From Microbacterium luteolum (GTDB taxonomy: Bacteria; Actinomycetota; Actinomycetes; Actinomycetales; Microbacteriaceae): a stretch of 64,000 nucleotides of DNA. A program made the position numbers and the translations under genes. Location: the NCBI RefSeq assembly GCF_039533965.1, contig NZ_BAAAUN010000001.1:3136950-3200949 (forward strand), in the 5' to 3' direction. The notes beneath the pieces are model-generated. The model made no database searches. It was given only the letters and a program-made list of their open reading frames with translations, and was not told where the DNA came from. Shown here piece by piece: positions 33,245-42,629 of this stretch (within the stretch, counting starts at the first letter, position 1; every line of letters begins with the position of its first letter).

Positions 33245-34788
33245 TCGCCGAGTCCGCCCTCGAGCCGCTGATCCGGCTCGAGGGCATCACGGTCGACTAT
33301 CCGGGGGTGCGGGCGCTCGACGGCGTCGACTTCCGGATGTTCCCGGGCGAGGTGCACGCCGTGATGGGGGAGAACGCGGCGGGCAAGTCGACGCTGGTGG
33401 CCGTGCTCACCGGCACGCGGGCACCCGACGCCGGGACCGTCGTCGTCGCCGGGGAGCCCCGCCGGTTCGGCGGCGTCGCGGACAGCCGCGCCGCGGGCAT
33501 CGCCACCGTGTTCCAGGAGACGCAGCTCAGCCCGAACCTCAGCGTCGCCGAGAACGTCATGCTGGGGCGCGAGCGCCGGGGACGTCTCGGCATCGACTGG
33601 AAGAGGACGCGCGCGGCCGCCGCCGAGGCGCTCGGCAGGCTCGGTCTCGACGACCTCGACCCGAAGACGCCGCTGTCGATGCTGACGCCCGCGCAGAAGC
33701 AGCTCGTCGCCCTGGCGCGGGCCGTGGTCGACGACCCGCGGGTCCTGGTGCTCGATGAGCCGACGTCGAGTCTCGACCAGGCGGAGGTCGCGACGCTCAT
33801 GCGCGTCATCCGCGGTCTGCGCGAGCGCGGGGTCGCGATCCTCTTCGTCTCCCACTTCCTCGAGCAGGCGTTCGCGATCAGCGACCGGATGACGGTGCTG
33901 CGCGGCGGGAAGCGCATCGGCGAGTACGCGACGCGGGATCTCGAGCGGGCGGACCTCATCTCCAAGATGCTCGGCAAGGACATCGACGGGCTGAGGGCGC
34001 TGGGCTCCGAGCGCAAGGCCCATCACTACGCCTCGGACGGCGAGCCGGCGATGCGGGCGACGTCCTTCGGGCGACGCGGAGCGATCGAGCGGACGGACAT
34101 CGACGTGCAGCGCGGCGAGATCGTCGGGCTCGCCGGCCTCCGGGGGTCCGGCCGCTCCGAACTCGCCTCGCTGCTGAGCGGATCGGTGCGGGCCGACAGC
34201 GGGGAGCTGTGGGTCGACGGCGAACGCGTGGAGCTGCGGAGTCCCTCGGCCGCCCTCCGCCATCGCATCGCCCTGTCCGCGGAGAGCAGGCGCACGCAGG
34301 GGATCATCGGCGATCTCACCGCCCGGGAGAACATGATCCTCTCGCTGCAGGCGCTGCGCGGCTGGACGCGTCCGCTCTCGACGGCGGAGGAGGCGGCGCT
34401 CGTCGACACCTACGTCGAGGCCCTGCACCTCGCGCCGTCCGATCTGGACCGGCCCGTCAGGATGCTGTCCGGTGGGACGCAGCAGAAGGTGCTGCTCGCC
34501 CGCGCGCTCGCCGTGCGCCCGCACGTGCTGATCCTCGACGAGCCGACGCGGGGGATCGACATCGCGGCGAAGCTGGAGGTGCAGCGCCGCATCAGTCAGC
34601 TCGCGGGCGACGGGGTCGCCGTCGTGTTCATCTCCTCCGAACTCGAAGAGGTCGTGCGCCTGAGCGATCGCATCATCGTGCTCAAGGACCGCGAGAAGAT
34701 CGGCGAACTCAGCAACGGACCCGGTGTGACGGTGGACACCGTGGTCGAGATGATCGCCGCGGATCCCGGTCCTGACGCGGGACTGTGA
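33241..34788 (+). CDS. Sugar ABC transporter ATP-binding protein (CUT2), first of two
   Basis: A 515-residue two-domain ATPase of the RbsA/YtfR type. Domain 1 has Walker A GENAAGKST (43-51), a degenerate signature SMLTPAQKQL in place of LSGGQ, and Walker B VLVLDEPTSSLDQ. Domain 2 has the family's degenerate Walker A (GLRGSGRSE) and signature LSGGTQQK. It starts with GTG inside the LacI stop. It has no permease or binding-protein gene of its own before the next operator, and a second ATPase of the same type occurs at 36070, so it may be a duplicate, or serve the same permeases under different conditions. Confidence 0.88.
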   Translation: MIAESALEPLIRLEGITVDYPGVRALDGVDFRMFPGEVHAVMGENAAGKSTLVAVLTGTRAPDAGTVVVAGEPRRFGGVADSRAAGIATVFQETQLSPNLSVAENVMLGRERRGRLGIDWKRTRAAAAEALGRLGLDDLDPKTPLSMLTPAQKQLVALARAVVDDPRVLVLDEPTSSLDQAEVATLMRVIRGLRERGVAILFVSHFLEQAFAISDRMTVLRGGKRIGEYATRDLERADLISKMLGKDIDGLRALGSERKAHHYASDGEPAMRATSFGRRGAIERTDIDVQRGEIVGLAGLRGSGRSELASLLSGSVRADSGELWVDGERVELRSPSAALRHRIALSAESRRTQGIIGDLTARENMILSLQALRGWTRPLSTAEEAALVDTYVEALHLAPSDLDRPVRMLSGGTQQKVLLARALAVRPHVLILDEPTRGIDIAAKLEVQRRISQLAGDGVAVVFISSELEEVVRLSDRIIVLKDREKIGELSNGPGVTVDTVVEMIAADPGPDAGL

Positions 34789-34866
34789 GCGGTAACAAAG
34801 ATCCCGGCGTGGAACATTCCTGATTTTTGGAACATTGCTTGTGTTCCAGATTTTGTTCCCGGTAAC
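34785..34866 (+). promoter_or_regulatory. Regulatory region of the binding-protein/transporter operon
   Basis: AT-rich promoter region. It holds the operator gttcccggtaac (34855-34866), a weaker relative gtgagcggtaac (34785-34796) overlapping the ATPase stop, and two copies of ggaacatt (34811, 34829). The main operator and flank match the one at 32183-32203 in 20 of 21 bases. Confidence 0.75.
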
Positions 34867-34966
34867 ATCGCCGCAGGTCACGACGACAGTGACCTGCAAT
34901 CACGCAAGGGACCACGTCTGGTCCACCCATTGCCGGGCTGACGGCCGGCGTCTCAAGGAGGAGAAC

Positions 34967-35971
34967 ATGTCCGCGAAGAAGCGCATCCGCGTCGCGCTCG
35001 GTCTGGCAGCAGCCGGCGCACTCACCATCGGCCTTGCGGCCTGCTCGGCCGGCGGCTCCGGTGGCTCCGGCGGTGACGCCGGTGGTTCCGACGAACTCAC
35101 CACCGTCGGCTTCGTCGCCGTCGGCCCCGAGGGCGCCTGGCGAGAGGCCAACGAGCAGAACATCCAGGACACCTTCACGGAGGATGCCGGATACGACCTC
35201 AAGTACGCACCGGCCACCAACCTCGACCAGAAGTCGCAGATCGACGCGTTCACGTCGTTCGTCGACGAAGGCGTCGACGTGATCCTGCTGTCGGCCACCG
35301 AGGCCTCCGGCTGGGAGGACTCCCTCAAGCGGGCACAGGAAGCCGAGATCCCGGTCATCCTGCTCGACCGCGGCATCGAGCCCGACGACGACAGCCTGTA
35401 CGTCACCCGCATCGCGCCCGACAACGTCGAGGTCGCGAAAGAGGTCGGCACGTGGGCTGCGGCCACCTTCCCGGACGGCGGCAACTACGTCGTCCTCGAG
35501 GGTCCCGCCGGCGTCGGCGTCGTGAACGAGCGCAACGAGGGCTTCGACGAGGGCCTTGGCGGCTCGTCGCTCACCAAGCTCGACGCGCAGACCGCGAACT
35601 GGTCGGCGGAGGAGGGCAAGAGCGTCTTCGAGACGATGCTCAAGTCGGCGAACAACGACATCCAGCTCGTGTTCGCCCAGAACGACGAGATGGGACTCGG
35701 AGCCGCCCAGGCAGCGGAAGAGGCCGGCCTCGTCGTGGGCACGGACGTGAAGATCGCCACGATCGACGGCACCAAGAACGCCATGCAGGCGCTCGCCGAC
35801 GGTCAGCTCAGCTACGTCCACGAGTACAACCCGCTGTTCGGTGAGACCGCCATGGAGGTCGTCGAGAAGACGCTCGCCGGGGAGAAGGTCGAGTCGTACA
35901 TCGTCGTGCCGAGCGAGGCCTTCGACTCCGCGGAGGCGGCCAAGGCCGTGCTCGCAGACCGCAAGTACTGA
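34967..35971 (+). CDS. Sugar-binding lipoprotein (YtfQ-type, galactofuranose-like)
   Basis: A 334-residue lipoprotein: signal peptide with lipobox LAAC (Cys26), Gly/Ser linker, then a ribose-type binding domain. VGFVAVGPEGAWREANEQNIQDTF and the order of genes (binding protein, ATPase, two permeases) match the YtfQ-YtfR-YtfT-YjfF galactofuranose importer. Galactofuranose or another furanose such as L-arabinofuranose would fit. The start at 34967 follows a strong aaggaggag ribosome site. A stable hairpin after the stop (36015-36046) probably limits read-through and favours high expression of this component. Confidence 0.9.
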   Translation: MSAKKRIRVALGLAAAGALTIGLAACSAGGSGGSGGDAGGSDELTTVGFVAVGPEGAWREANEQNIQDTFTEDAGYDLKYAPATNLDQKSQIDAFTSFVDEGVDVILLSATEASGWEDSLKRAQEAEIPVILLDRGIEPDDDSLYVTRIAPDNVEVAKEVGTWAAATFPDGGNYVVLEGPAGVGVVNERNEGFDEGLGGSSLTKLDAQTANWSAEEGKSVFETMLKSANNDIQLVFAQNDEMGLGAAQAAEEAGLVVGTDVKIATIDGTKNAMQALADGQLSYVHEYNPLFGETAMEVVEKTLAGEKVESYIVVPSEAFDSAEAAKAVLADRKY

Positions 35972-36014
35972 GCCAGGCGTACGGAACCAGGCGCCGGAGC
36001 GATCCGGCGACGAA

Positions 36015-36046
36015 CCCGGGTGGCGCGGAACACCGCGTCACCCGGG
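36015..36046 (+). terminator. Intra-operon hairpin after the binding-protein gene
   Basis: A 14-bp stem (36015-36028 with 36033-36046, one G-U pair) and an aaca loop, without a following T-run. It lies between the binding-protein and ATPase genes of one operon, suggesting partial termination or mRNA end protection that raises binding-protein yield. Confidence 0.65.
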
Positions 36047-36069
36047 TCGCCCAGACGGGAAAGACAGCG

Positions 36070-37677
36070 ATGAACGAAGAACTCCCCCTCGTCGAGATGC
36101 GTGGGATCACGATCGAGTTCCCCGGGGTGAAGGCCCTCGACGGAGTCGGCTTCCGCCTGTTCCCCGGTGAGGTGCACGCGCTCATGGGCGAGAACGGCGC
36201 CGGGAAATCGACCCTGATCAAGGCTCTGACCGGCGTCTACCGGATCGACTCCGGATCGATCGTCGTCACCGGCCAGGAGCGCAGCTTCGCGGGTGCCGGC
36301 GATGCGCAGGATGCCGGGATCTCGACGGTGTACCAGGAGGTCAACCTCGCGCCGAACCTCTCCATCGGGGAGAACGTGATGCTCGGGCACGAGGTCCGCG
36401 GCGCGTTCGGCATCAACTGGGCGGCGACGCACCGCGCGGCGACTCATGCCCTCACCCGCCTCGGACTCGGCCACCTCGACACCCGCAAGCCGCTCTCCAC
36501 CCTCTCGATCGCCCTGCAGCAGCTCGTCGCGATCAGCCGGGCGATGGCCATCAAGGCCAAGGTGCTGATCCTCGACGAGCCGACGTCGAGCCTCGACGCC
36601 GCCGAAGTCGACGGACTGTTCACGGTGATCCGCTCCCTCCGCGACGAGGGCATCGCGATCCTCTTCGTCTCGCACTTCCTCGATCAGGTCTACGCGATCA
36701 GCGACCGGCTCACGGTGCTCCGCAACGGACAGTACGTCGGCGAATACCTCACCCGCGACCTCGACCGCCACGCCCTGATCTCGAAGATGATCGGCAAGGA
36801 CCTCGACGCCCTGAAGTCGCTCGGCGGCAACCGTCGGCGCGCGCCGCGTGCGGCCGACGAGGAGCCGCTGCTGTCGGCATCCGGCATCGCCCGCCGCGGC
36901 GCCGTCGAGGCGACCGACCTCGACATCCGCCCCGGTGAGATCGTCGGGTTCGCGGGGCTCCTCGGCTCCGGCCGCACCGAGCTCGCCCGTCTGCTCTACG
37001 GCGCCGACCGCGCCGACGAGGGCGCGATCGAGCTCCACGGCCGCCGTGTCGACCTGCGCTCGCCGGCGGATGCCCTCCCGCGGCGCATCGCGTTCTCGAC
37101 CGAGAACCGGCGTGACGAGGGGATCATCGGCGACCTCACCGTCCGCGAGAACATCATCCTCGCCGTCCAGGCGGAACGCGGATGGGCCAGACCCATGTCG
37201 CGCAAGGAGCAGGACGCGATCGTGGAGAAATACATCGCCCAGTTCAACGTCCGACCGGCCGATCCGGAGCGGATGATCAAGAACCTCTCCGGCGGGAACC
37301 AGCAGAAGGTGCTCCTCGGGCGCTGGCTGGCCACCAAGCCCGAACTTCTCATCCTCGACGAGCCCACGCGCGGCATCGACGTCGGCGCCAAGGCCGAGAT
37401 CCAGGAGGCCGTCGCCGAACTCGCCGAGGAAGGCGTCGCCGTCGTCTTCATCTCGTCCGAGCTCGAGGAGGTGGTGCGACTCTCCGAGCGCATCGTCGTC
37501 CTCAAGGACCACCGCAAGATCGGCGAGCTCCAGAACGGACCGGATGTCACGGCGCAGGCGATCGTCGACGTGATCGCCGCGCACGGCGTGGAGGCCGCGG
37601 CCGAGACCCTCGACGACGCCGACGGCGCCCTGCCGGATAGCATCGCCCTCACGACCGACAAGGAGGCAGCGCGATGA
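36070..37677 (+). CDS. Sugar ABC transporter ATP-binding protein (CUT2, YtfR-type), second of two
   Basis: A 535-residue two-domain ATPase. Domain 1: Walker A GENGAGKST, signature STLSIALQQL, Walker B LILDEPTSSLDAAE. Domain 2: degenerate Walker A (GLLGSGRTE), signature LSGGNQQK, then LDEPTRGIDVGAK. It is clearly related to the ATPase at 33241 along its whole length, with a longer C-terminal tail. Its stop overlaps the first permease (ATGA). It is the ATPase most directly tied to the permeases that follow. Confidence 0.92.
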   Translation: MNEELPLVEMRGITIEFPGVKALDGVGFRLFPGEVHALMGENGAGKSTLIKALTGVYRIDSGSIVVTGQERSFAGAGDAQDAGISTVYQEVNLAPNLSIGENVMLGHEVRGAFGINWAATHRAATHALTRLGLGHLDTRKPLSTLSIALQQLVAISRAMAIKAKVLILDEPTSSLDAAEVDGLFTVIRSLRDEGIAILFVSHFLDQVYAISDRLTVLRNGQYVGEYLTRDLDRHALISKMIGKDLDALKSLGGNRRRAPRAADEEPLLSASGIARRGAVEATDLDIRPGEIVGFAGLLGSGRTELARLLYGADRADEGAIELHGRRVDLRSPADALPRRIAFSTENRRDEGIIGDLTVRENIILAVQAERGWARPMSRKEQDAIVEKYIAQFNVRPADPERMIKNLSGGNQQKVLLGRWLATKPELLILDEPTRGIDVGAKAEIQEAVAELAEEGVAVVFISSELEEVVRLSERIVVLKDHRKIGELQNGPDVTAQAIVDVIAAHGVEAAAETLDDADGALPDSIALTTDKEAAR

Positions 37678-38747
37678 CCGCCGCAGCCGGCACCAGCTTC
37701 TGGCGCGATCTGATCCACAAGCCCTTCTTCTGGGGGATCGTGGCGATCGTCGCACTCCTCGCGCTGAACGTGCTGAAGGACCCGACGTACCTGGCCCTCA
37801 CGATCAACCCGAACAACGGCAACCTCGTCGGCAACCTCATCGACATCCTGCGCCAGGCGGCGCCGGTGATGATGATCGCGATCGGCATGTCCCTCGTGAT
37901 CGCGACCGGTGGCATCGACCTCTCGGTCGGATCGCTGATGGCGGTCTCGGGCGCGGTGGCGATGGAGTTCCTCAGCGCCGCCGGGGACTCGGGAAGCGTC
38001 GGTGCGGCGCTCGGCGCGATCGGGCTCGCGCTCGTCATCACCGGCATCCTCGGGGCGGTCAACGGCATCCTCGTCGCCTATGTCGGCCTGCAGCCCTTCA
38101 TCGCGACCCTCGTGCTGATGCTGGCAGGGCGCGGCATCGCCAAGGTGATCACCGGGGGACAGAACACGACCGCGTCGAACGACCCGTTCCGGTGGATCGC
38201 GAACGGCTTCGTGATCGGCATCCCGGTGGTGTTCATCCTCGCGGTGCTGCTCGTGCTCATCGTCGGCTGGGTCGTGCGCAAGAGCGCTCTCGGCCTCATG
38301 ATCGAGGCGATCGGCATCAACCCGCGGGCCAGCCGGATGGCGGGCATCAAGCCCAAGGGGCTGCTGCTGACCACGTACATCCTCAGCGGCATCCTGGCCG
38401 GGATCGCCGGCATCATGTCGGTCGGCACCGTCATGACGGTCGACATCTCGCGTACCGGATACCAGCTGGAGCTCGACGCGATCCTCGCGGTCGTCATCGG
38501 CGGGGCGTCTCTCGCGGGCGGCAAGTTCTCCCTCAGCGGGGCGTTCGTCGGAGCGCTGCTGATCGCGACGCTCGACAAGACCGTGCTCTATCTCGGCATC
38601 TCGTCGTCGGCGACACCCGCGTTCAAGGCCATCGTGATCGTCGCGCTGTGCCTGCTGCAGTCCGAGCGCGTGCGGAGCTGGTTCCGCCGTCGACGCCAGG
38701 CGCCGCCTGTCGAACAGCTCACCGCGAAAGAGGAGGTGACGGCATGA
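37674..38747 (+). CDS. Sugar ABC transporter permease (CUT2, YtfT-type)
   Basis: A 357-residue permease with eight to ten hydrophobic helices and the motif ATGGIDLSVGSLMAVSGA. The short N-terminal part before helix 1 contains LIHKPFFWG. It overlaps the ATPase gene by four bases and the next permease gene by four bases (ATGA), so both permeases are made together, probably forming a heterodimeric channel as in the galactofuranose system. A basic C-terminal tail (RSWFRRRRQ) lies in the cytoplasm. Confidence 0.9.
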   Translation: MTAAAGTSFWRDLIHKPFFWGIVAIVALLALNVLKDPTYLALTINPNNGNLVGNLIDILRQAAPVMMIAIGMSLVIATGGIDLSVGSLMAVSGAVAMEFLSAAGDSGSVGAALGAIGLALVITGILGAVNGILVAYVGLQPFIATLVLMLAGRGIAKVITGGQNTTASNDPFRWIANGFVIGIPVVFILAVLLVLIVGWVVRKSALGLMIEAIGINPRASRMAGIKPKGLLLTTYILSGILAGIAGIMSVGTVMTVDISRTGYQLELDAILAVVIGGASLAGGKFSLSGAFVGALLIATLDKTVLYLGISSSATPAFKAIVIVALCLLQSERVRSWFRRRRQAPPVEQLTAKEEVTA

Positions 38748-39781
38748 GCGTCGTGACAGAGGCGCGAGCGCCGCAGATCCAGGAGACCGTGCTCGATCGC
38801 GTGCGCCGCATGATCGGAGCGAATCCCTCCGTGCTGCCGACCATCGCGTCTGTGGTCATCTTCGTGGGCATGATCGTGTTCGGCGAGGTCGCGTACGGCC
38901 GCATCGTGCAGGCCAACACGCTCTCGAACCTGCTGATCAACAACGCGCACCTGATCGTGCTCGCCGTGGCGCTGACCTTCGTGATCCTCACCGGCGGCAT
39001 CGACCTGTCGGTCGGCTCGATCATCGCGCTGTCGTCGGTGGCCGGCGTGATGCTGTCCAACGCCGGATGGAACGCGATCGCGGTGATCGTCGCGATGATC
39101 GGCATCGGATCGCTGTTCGGCGTGATCTCCGGAGTGCTGATCCGCTACTTCGGCGTGCAGCCGTTCATCGCGACGCTGGCGATGATGTTCCTCGGACGCG
39201 GTCTCGCCTCTCTGCTCAGCACCAAGCCGGAGCGCCTGGGTGAGGACTCGCCCATCCGCTGGATCGGGGTGCAGCTCAAGATCGTCGACGGGCCGAAGGT
39301 CAACGACCTCGTGATCACGCCGGCCGTGGTGATCGCGGTGATCGTGGTCGCGGTGGCCTTCTTCGTCCTGCACCGCACGCGCACCGGCCGCACGGTCTAT
39401 GCGATCGGCGGCTCGGAGAGCTCGGCGCTGCTGATGGGGCTTCCGGTGCACCGCACGAAGGTGCTCGTGTACGTGATCAGCGGTTCGCTCGCCGGTCTCG
39501 CGGCCGTGCTCTACACGGCTCGGCTCGGCACGGCGCAGAACATCACCGGTATCGGGTGGGAGCTCGACGCGATCGCCGCGGCGGTCATCGGCGGGACGGT
39601 GCTCACCGGCGCCTACGGCTACGTGCTCGGCTCGGTGATCGGCGCCCTCGTGCTGGGGCTGATGAACGTCCTGATCACGCGCGACGGCGGCATCCCGCCC
39701 GAGATGACCACGATCATCACCGGCGGCATCCTGCTCGTGTTCGTGCTGCTGCAGCGGGCGGTGACCCGGAAGCGGGAGTAG
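38744..39781 (+). CDS. Sugar ABC transporter permease (CUT2, YjfF-type)
   Basis: A 345-residue permease with the motif LTGGIDLSVGSIIALSSVAGV and GVQPFIATLAMMFLGRGLASLL, typical of YjfF. The real start is the ATG at 38744 after an aggaggtgac ribosome site; the frame is open further upstream only as a shadow of the first permease. It ends the operon and is followed immediately by a family B palindrome that also separates it from the convergent GH127 gene. Confidence 0.9.
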   Translation: MSVVTEARAPQIQETVLDRVRRMIGANPSVLPTIASVVIFVGMIVFGEVAYGRIVQANTLSNLLINNAHLIVLAVALTFVILTGGIDLSVGSIIALSSVAGVMLSNAGWNAIAVIVAMIGIGSLFGVISGVLIRYFGVQPFIATLAMMFLGRGLASLLSTKPERLGEDSPIRWIGVQLKIVDGPKVNDLVITPAVVIAVIVVAVAFFVLHRTRTGRTVYAIGGSESSALLMGLPVHRTKVLVYVISGSLAGLAAVLYTARLGTAQNITGIGWELDAIAAAVIGGTVLTGAYGYVLGSVIGALVLGLMNVLITRDGGIPPEMTTIITGGILLVFVLLQRAVTRKRE

Positions 39782-39789
39782 CCGGGGGT

Positions 39790-39855
39790 CCTTCGACAGG
39801 TCCAGGGACCCAGCAGCCGAGGGCCCAGGAACCTGGGTTGCTGAGCCTGTCGAAG
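39790..39855. repeat. Family B palindromic repeat, copy 2
   Basis: Left arm 39790-39813 (ccttcgacaggtccaggga...) and right arm 39832-39855 (cctgggttgctgagcctgtc...). It lies between the convergent permease and GH127 genes, in the same orientation as copy 1, and is a likely terminator for both. Confidence 0.85.
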
Positions 39856-39869
39856 CACCCCGACGCGGC

Positions 39870-41738
39870 TCAGCTCGTCGGGATCCAGACGCGCATCGTC
39901 GACGGACCGCGGTGGGCCCAGTCGTGGTACGGCACCAGCACGGCGTCCGTGACCTGGCCGGACGTGCGGTTGCGCACCGGGAGCCGCACGCTGCCGTCGT
40001 GCTCGACCGGGGCTCCGGCGACCACCGCGTCGACGACATCCGCTCCGAAGTCGATCGACTCCAGCGCGAGCACCTCGGGGCCGCGTTCGACGACGACCGT
40101 TCCGCGCACGGCATCCACGCGAGGATCGGCGCTGCTCACCCGGGCGACCAGCGGCAGGGTCAGCTCGACGACGTCGCCGGCGCGGAACGCCCGGCGGATT
40201 TCGATCGTGCCGGGCTCGGCCGGATGCTGCGCGCTCTCGCCACCGGCATCCACGCGCACCGTCGCCCCCTCGGCCCACGACGGCACGCGAAGGGTCAGCG
40301 TGAACTCCGCATCCTCGGCGATCGTCACGCGGATGCCGCCATCGACCGGGTATCCGGTCACGACGTCGAAGGACACCGCGCGGTCGTCGGGGAGCGTCGT
40401 GCGAACGGATGCCGGCGCGTACTGGTGCACCTGCACGCCGTCGTCGTCGGCGGTCGCGACGTAGGCGGCGAGGCTCGCGAAGGTGCGTGCCACGTTCGGC
40501 GGGCAGCACGAGACCTCGAACCAGGGGGCGCGCAGCGACGACGAGGCGCGCGGGGACGTGCCCTCGGGATCGGCCTCGACCCCCGGCACGCGCTGATGCA
40601 GCGTGTTGGCGTAGTAGAACGCTCGTCCGTCTGGCGCGGGTGATGTCGCCACCACGTTGAACAGCGTCCGCTCGATGAGGTCTGCGTGCCGGGTGTCGCC
40701 GGTCGCGAGCAGCAGGCGCCACGAGAACATGATCGAGCCCACGCCGGCGCAGGTCTCGGAGTAGGCGCGGTCGCTCGGCAGCTCCCAGTCGGCGCCGAAC
40801 GCCTCGTCCTGGTGATGCGAGCCCTGTCCGCCGGTCACATACGTGCGACGCTCGACCGTGCGGTCCCACTGACCGCGCAGCGCGTCGAGCAGGCCGTCGT
40901 CGGAGAGCTCGATCGCGACGTCCGTCGCCCCGGACGCGAGGTAGTTGGCGCGCACGGAATGCCCGCGCAGTGCCACGGCGTCGCGCACGGGAACGTCGTC
41001 CTGGAAGTACTCCTGGCCCCACTCGATCTCGGCGAGCGACCCGTGCCCGTGCCGCTCGACGAACAGGGCGGCCTGATCGATGTAGCGCTGCTCGCCGAGT
41101 GCGCGTCCGAGTTCCGCGAGGCCGACCTCGACCTCGGCGTGGCCGCAGATCGCATCGCGCCCGTCGGGGCCGAACACGCGGCAGACGAGGTCCGCGGCGC
41201 GTCGGGCGATCGTGACGAGCCCGTCGTCGGCATCCGGTCGCGTGCGGTGCCTGGCGACCGCCGCCTGGAACAGATGCCCGAGGCAGTACAGCTCGTGCCC
41301 CCACTCCAGATCCGACCAGCGGTCGCCCTGGCCCGGGCGGCCGAACATCGTGTTCACGTAGCCGTCGGCCTCCTGCGCGGCAGCGACGCGCGCCACGACC
41401 GACCGGAACCGCTGCTCGAGCGCGGCGTCTGCCGCGGCATCCGTCCGTCCGATCTCCCAGGCGAGCGCCTCGAGGTACTTGTAGACCTCGGAGTCGGCGA
41501 ACTCCCGGCCGCGGCGCCCGGCGGGAAGCGTGCCGGCGGCAGCGAGATCGAAGTTCGGCAGCCAGCCCTCCGACTCGAGGCGCGATTCGATGTGATCGAG
41601 CGTCGCCGTGCCGTTGACGGCCTGGCGATCGCCCCAGAAGCCTCCGGTGATGCGCACCTCGGAGACGCCGAGCGGGCGCAGGCGACCGCGCGTGGGGACC
41701 ACCGGCGCCGCCGGTGCAGTGAAGTCGTACATCGTCAT
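39870..41738 (-). CDS. Beta-L-arabinofuranosidase, GH127
   Basis: A 622-residue GH127 enzyme. The zinc and catalytic residues known from Bifidobacterium HypBA1 have exact counterparts: Glu328 and Cys330 in YSETCAGVG, and Cys411 (nucleophile) and Cys412 in VSCCPPN. It hydrolyses beta-L-arabinofuranosyl linkages such as those on hydroxyproline-rich plant glycoproteins. There is no signal peptide, so it works on imported oligosaccharides. The ATG overlaps the stop of the MalG-type permease gene (ATGA), so it belongs to that transporter operon. Start two codons later at 41732 is possible. Confidence 0.92.
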   Translation of the reverse strand: MTMYDFTAPAAPVVPTRGRLRPLGVSEVRITGGFWGDRQAVNGTATLDHIESRLESEGWLPNFDLAAAGTLPAGRRGREFADSEVYKYLEALAWEIGRTDAAADAALEQRFRSVVARVAAAQEADGYVNTMFGRPGQGDRWSDLEWGHELYCLGHLFQAAVARHRTRPDADDGLVTIARRAADLVCRVFGPDGRDAICGHAEVEVGLAELGRALGEQRYIDQAALFVERHGHGSLAEIEWGQEYFQDDVPVRDAVALRGHSVRANYLASGATDVAIELSDDGLLDALRGQWDRTVERRTYVTGGQGSHHQDEAFGADWELPSDRAYSETCAGVGSIMFSWRLLLATGDTRHADLIERTLFNVVATSPAPDGRAFYYANTLHQRVPGVEADPEGTSPRASSSLRAPWFEVSCCPPNVARTFASLAAYVATADDDGVQVHQYAPASVRTTLPDDRAVSFDVVTGYPVDGGIRVTIAEDAEFTLTLRVPSWAEGATVRVDAGGESAQHPAEPGTIEIRRAFRAGDVVELTLPLVARVSSADPRVDAVRGTVVVERGPEVLALESIDFGADVVDAVVAGAPVEHDGSVRLPVRNRTSGQVTDAVLVPYHDWAHRGPSTMRVWIPTS

Positions 41739-42625
41739 CCCTTGAAGGCGCCGGACATGAAGCCGCGCACGTAGTGTCGTTGGAGGATCAGGAAGAGCAC
41801 GATGCAGGGGAGTGCCAGCACGACCACCCCGGCCTCGGTCGCGCCGTAGTCGACCACGCCCTGCACCTGCCCGCGGAGGTTCGCGACCGCGAGCGGCAGC
41901 GTCATCCGGTTGGAGTCGTTGATGAGGATCAGCGGGGCCATGAAGTCGTTCCACGCTGTGAGGAACGCGAACAGCCCGACCGTCACGAGGCCCGGCTTGA
42001 CCGCCGGCAGCAGCACCCGCCACAGGGCGCCCCAGCTGGAGCATCCGTCGACCATCGCGGCCTCGTCCATCTCCTTCGGGATCGACTCGAACGAGATGCG
42101 CATCATGAACATCGAGAACGGCAGCTGGAACATCGTGATCACCAGTGCCACGCCCACCAGCGAGTTCTGCAGGCCGACCGCGTTGAGGATCACGTAGAGC
42201 GGGATCAGCAGCGTCGCGTACGGCACCATGAGGATCGCGAGGGTGAGCAGGAACAGCGCGTTCTTGCCGGGGAACGAGAACCGGGCGAACGCGTAGCCGC
42301 CGAGCAGCGAGATGAACAGGGTGAGAGCGACCGTGAGCACCGAGACGAAGAGCGAGTTGCCCAGGTACACCCAGATGCCCGCCTGGTAGTCGGCGAGGGC
42401 GATGTAGTTGCCGAAGCCCCAGCCGTCGGTCTGGCTCGTGCCCGCCACCGGGCTGAGCGACGAGACCCCGGTCCAGATGAGCGGGTAGAGGAAGATCACC
42501 GCGAGGGCGGTCGTGAACACCCAGTACGGGATGCCGAAGACGATGCGCGCCGCCTTCGAGCGGTATCGCGGGGTCGTGGGCTGGTGGTCCGGGGCGACGA
42601 TCGTGCGCGTCAGTGTCTGGGACAT
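41735..42625 (-). CDS. CUT1 sugar ABC transporter permease (MalG type)
   Basis: A permease of about 296 residues with six helices and the EAA-like loop PKEMDEAAMVDGCSSWGALWRVLLPAVKP. It forms a pair with the MalF-type permease encoded just before it. I use the ATG at 42625, four bases after the previous stop; another ATG at 42640 would add five residues and overlap the previous gene by 11 bases. Gene order binding protein, MalF, MalG, GH127 points to beta-arabinofuranosyl oligosaccharide uptake. Confidence 0.88.
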   Translation of the reverse strand: MSQTLTRTIVAPDHQPTTPRYRSKAARIVFGIPYWVFTTALAVIFLYPLIWTGVSSLSPVAGTSQTDGWGFGNYIALADYQAGIWVYLGNSLFVSVLTVALTLFISLLGGYAFARFSFPGKNALFLLTLAILMVPYATLLIPLYVILNAVGLQNSLVGVALVITMFQLPFSMFMMRISFESIPKEMDEAAMVDGCSSWGALWRVLLPAVKPGLVTVGLFAFLTAWNDFMAPLILINDSNRMTLPLAVANLRGQVQGVVDYGATEAGVVVLALPCIVLFLILQRHYVRGFMSGAFKG

Positions 42626-42629
42626 GGCT

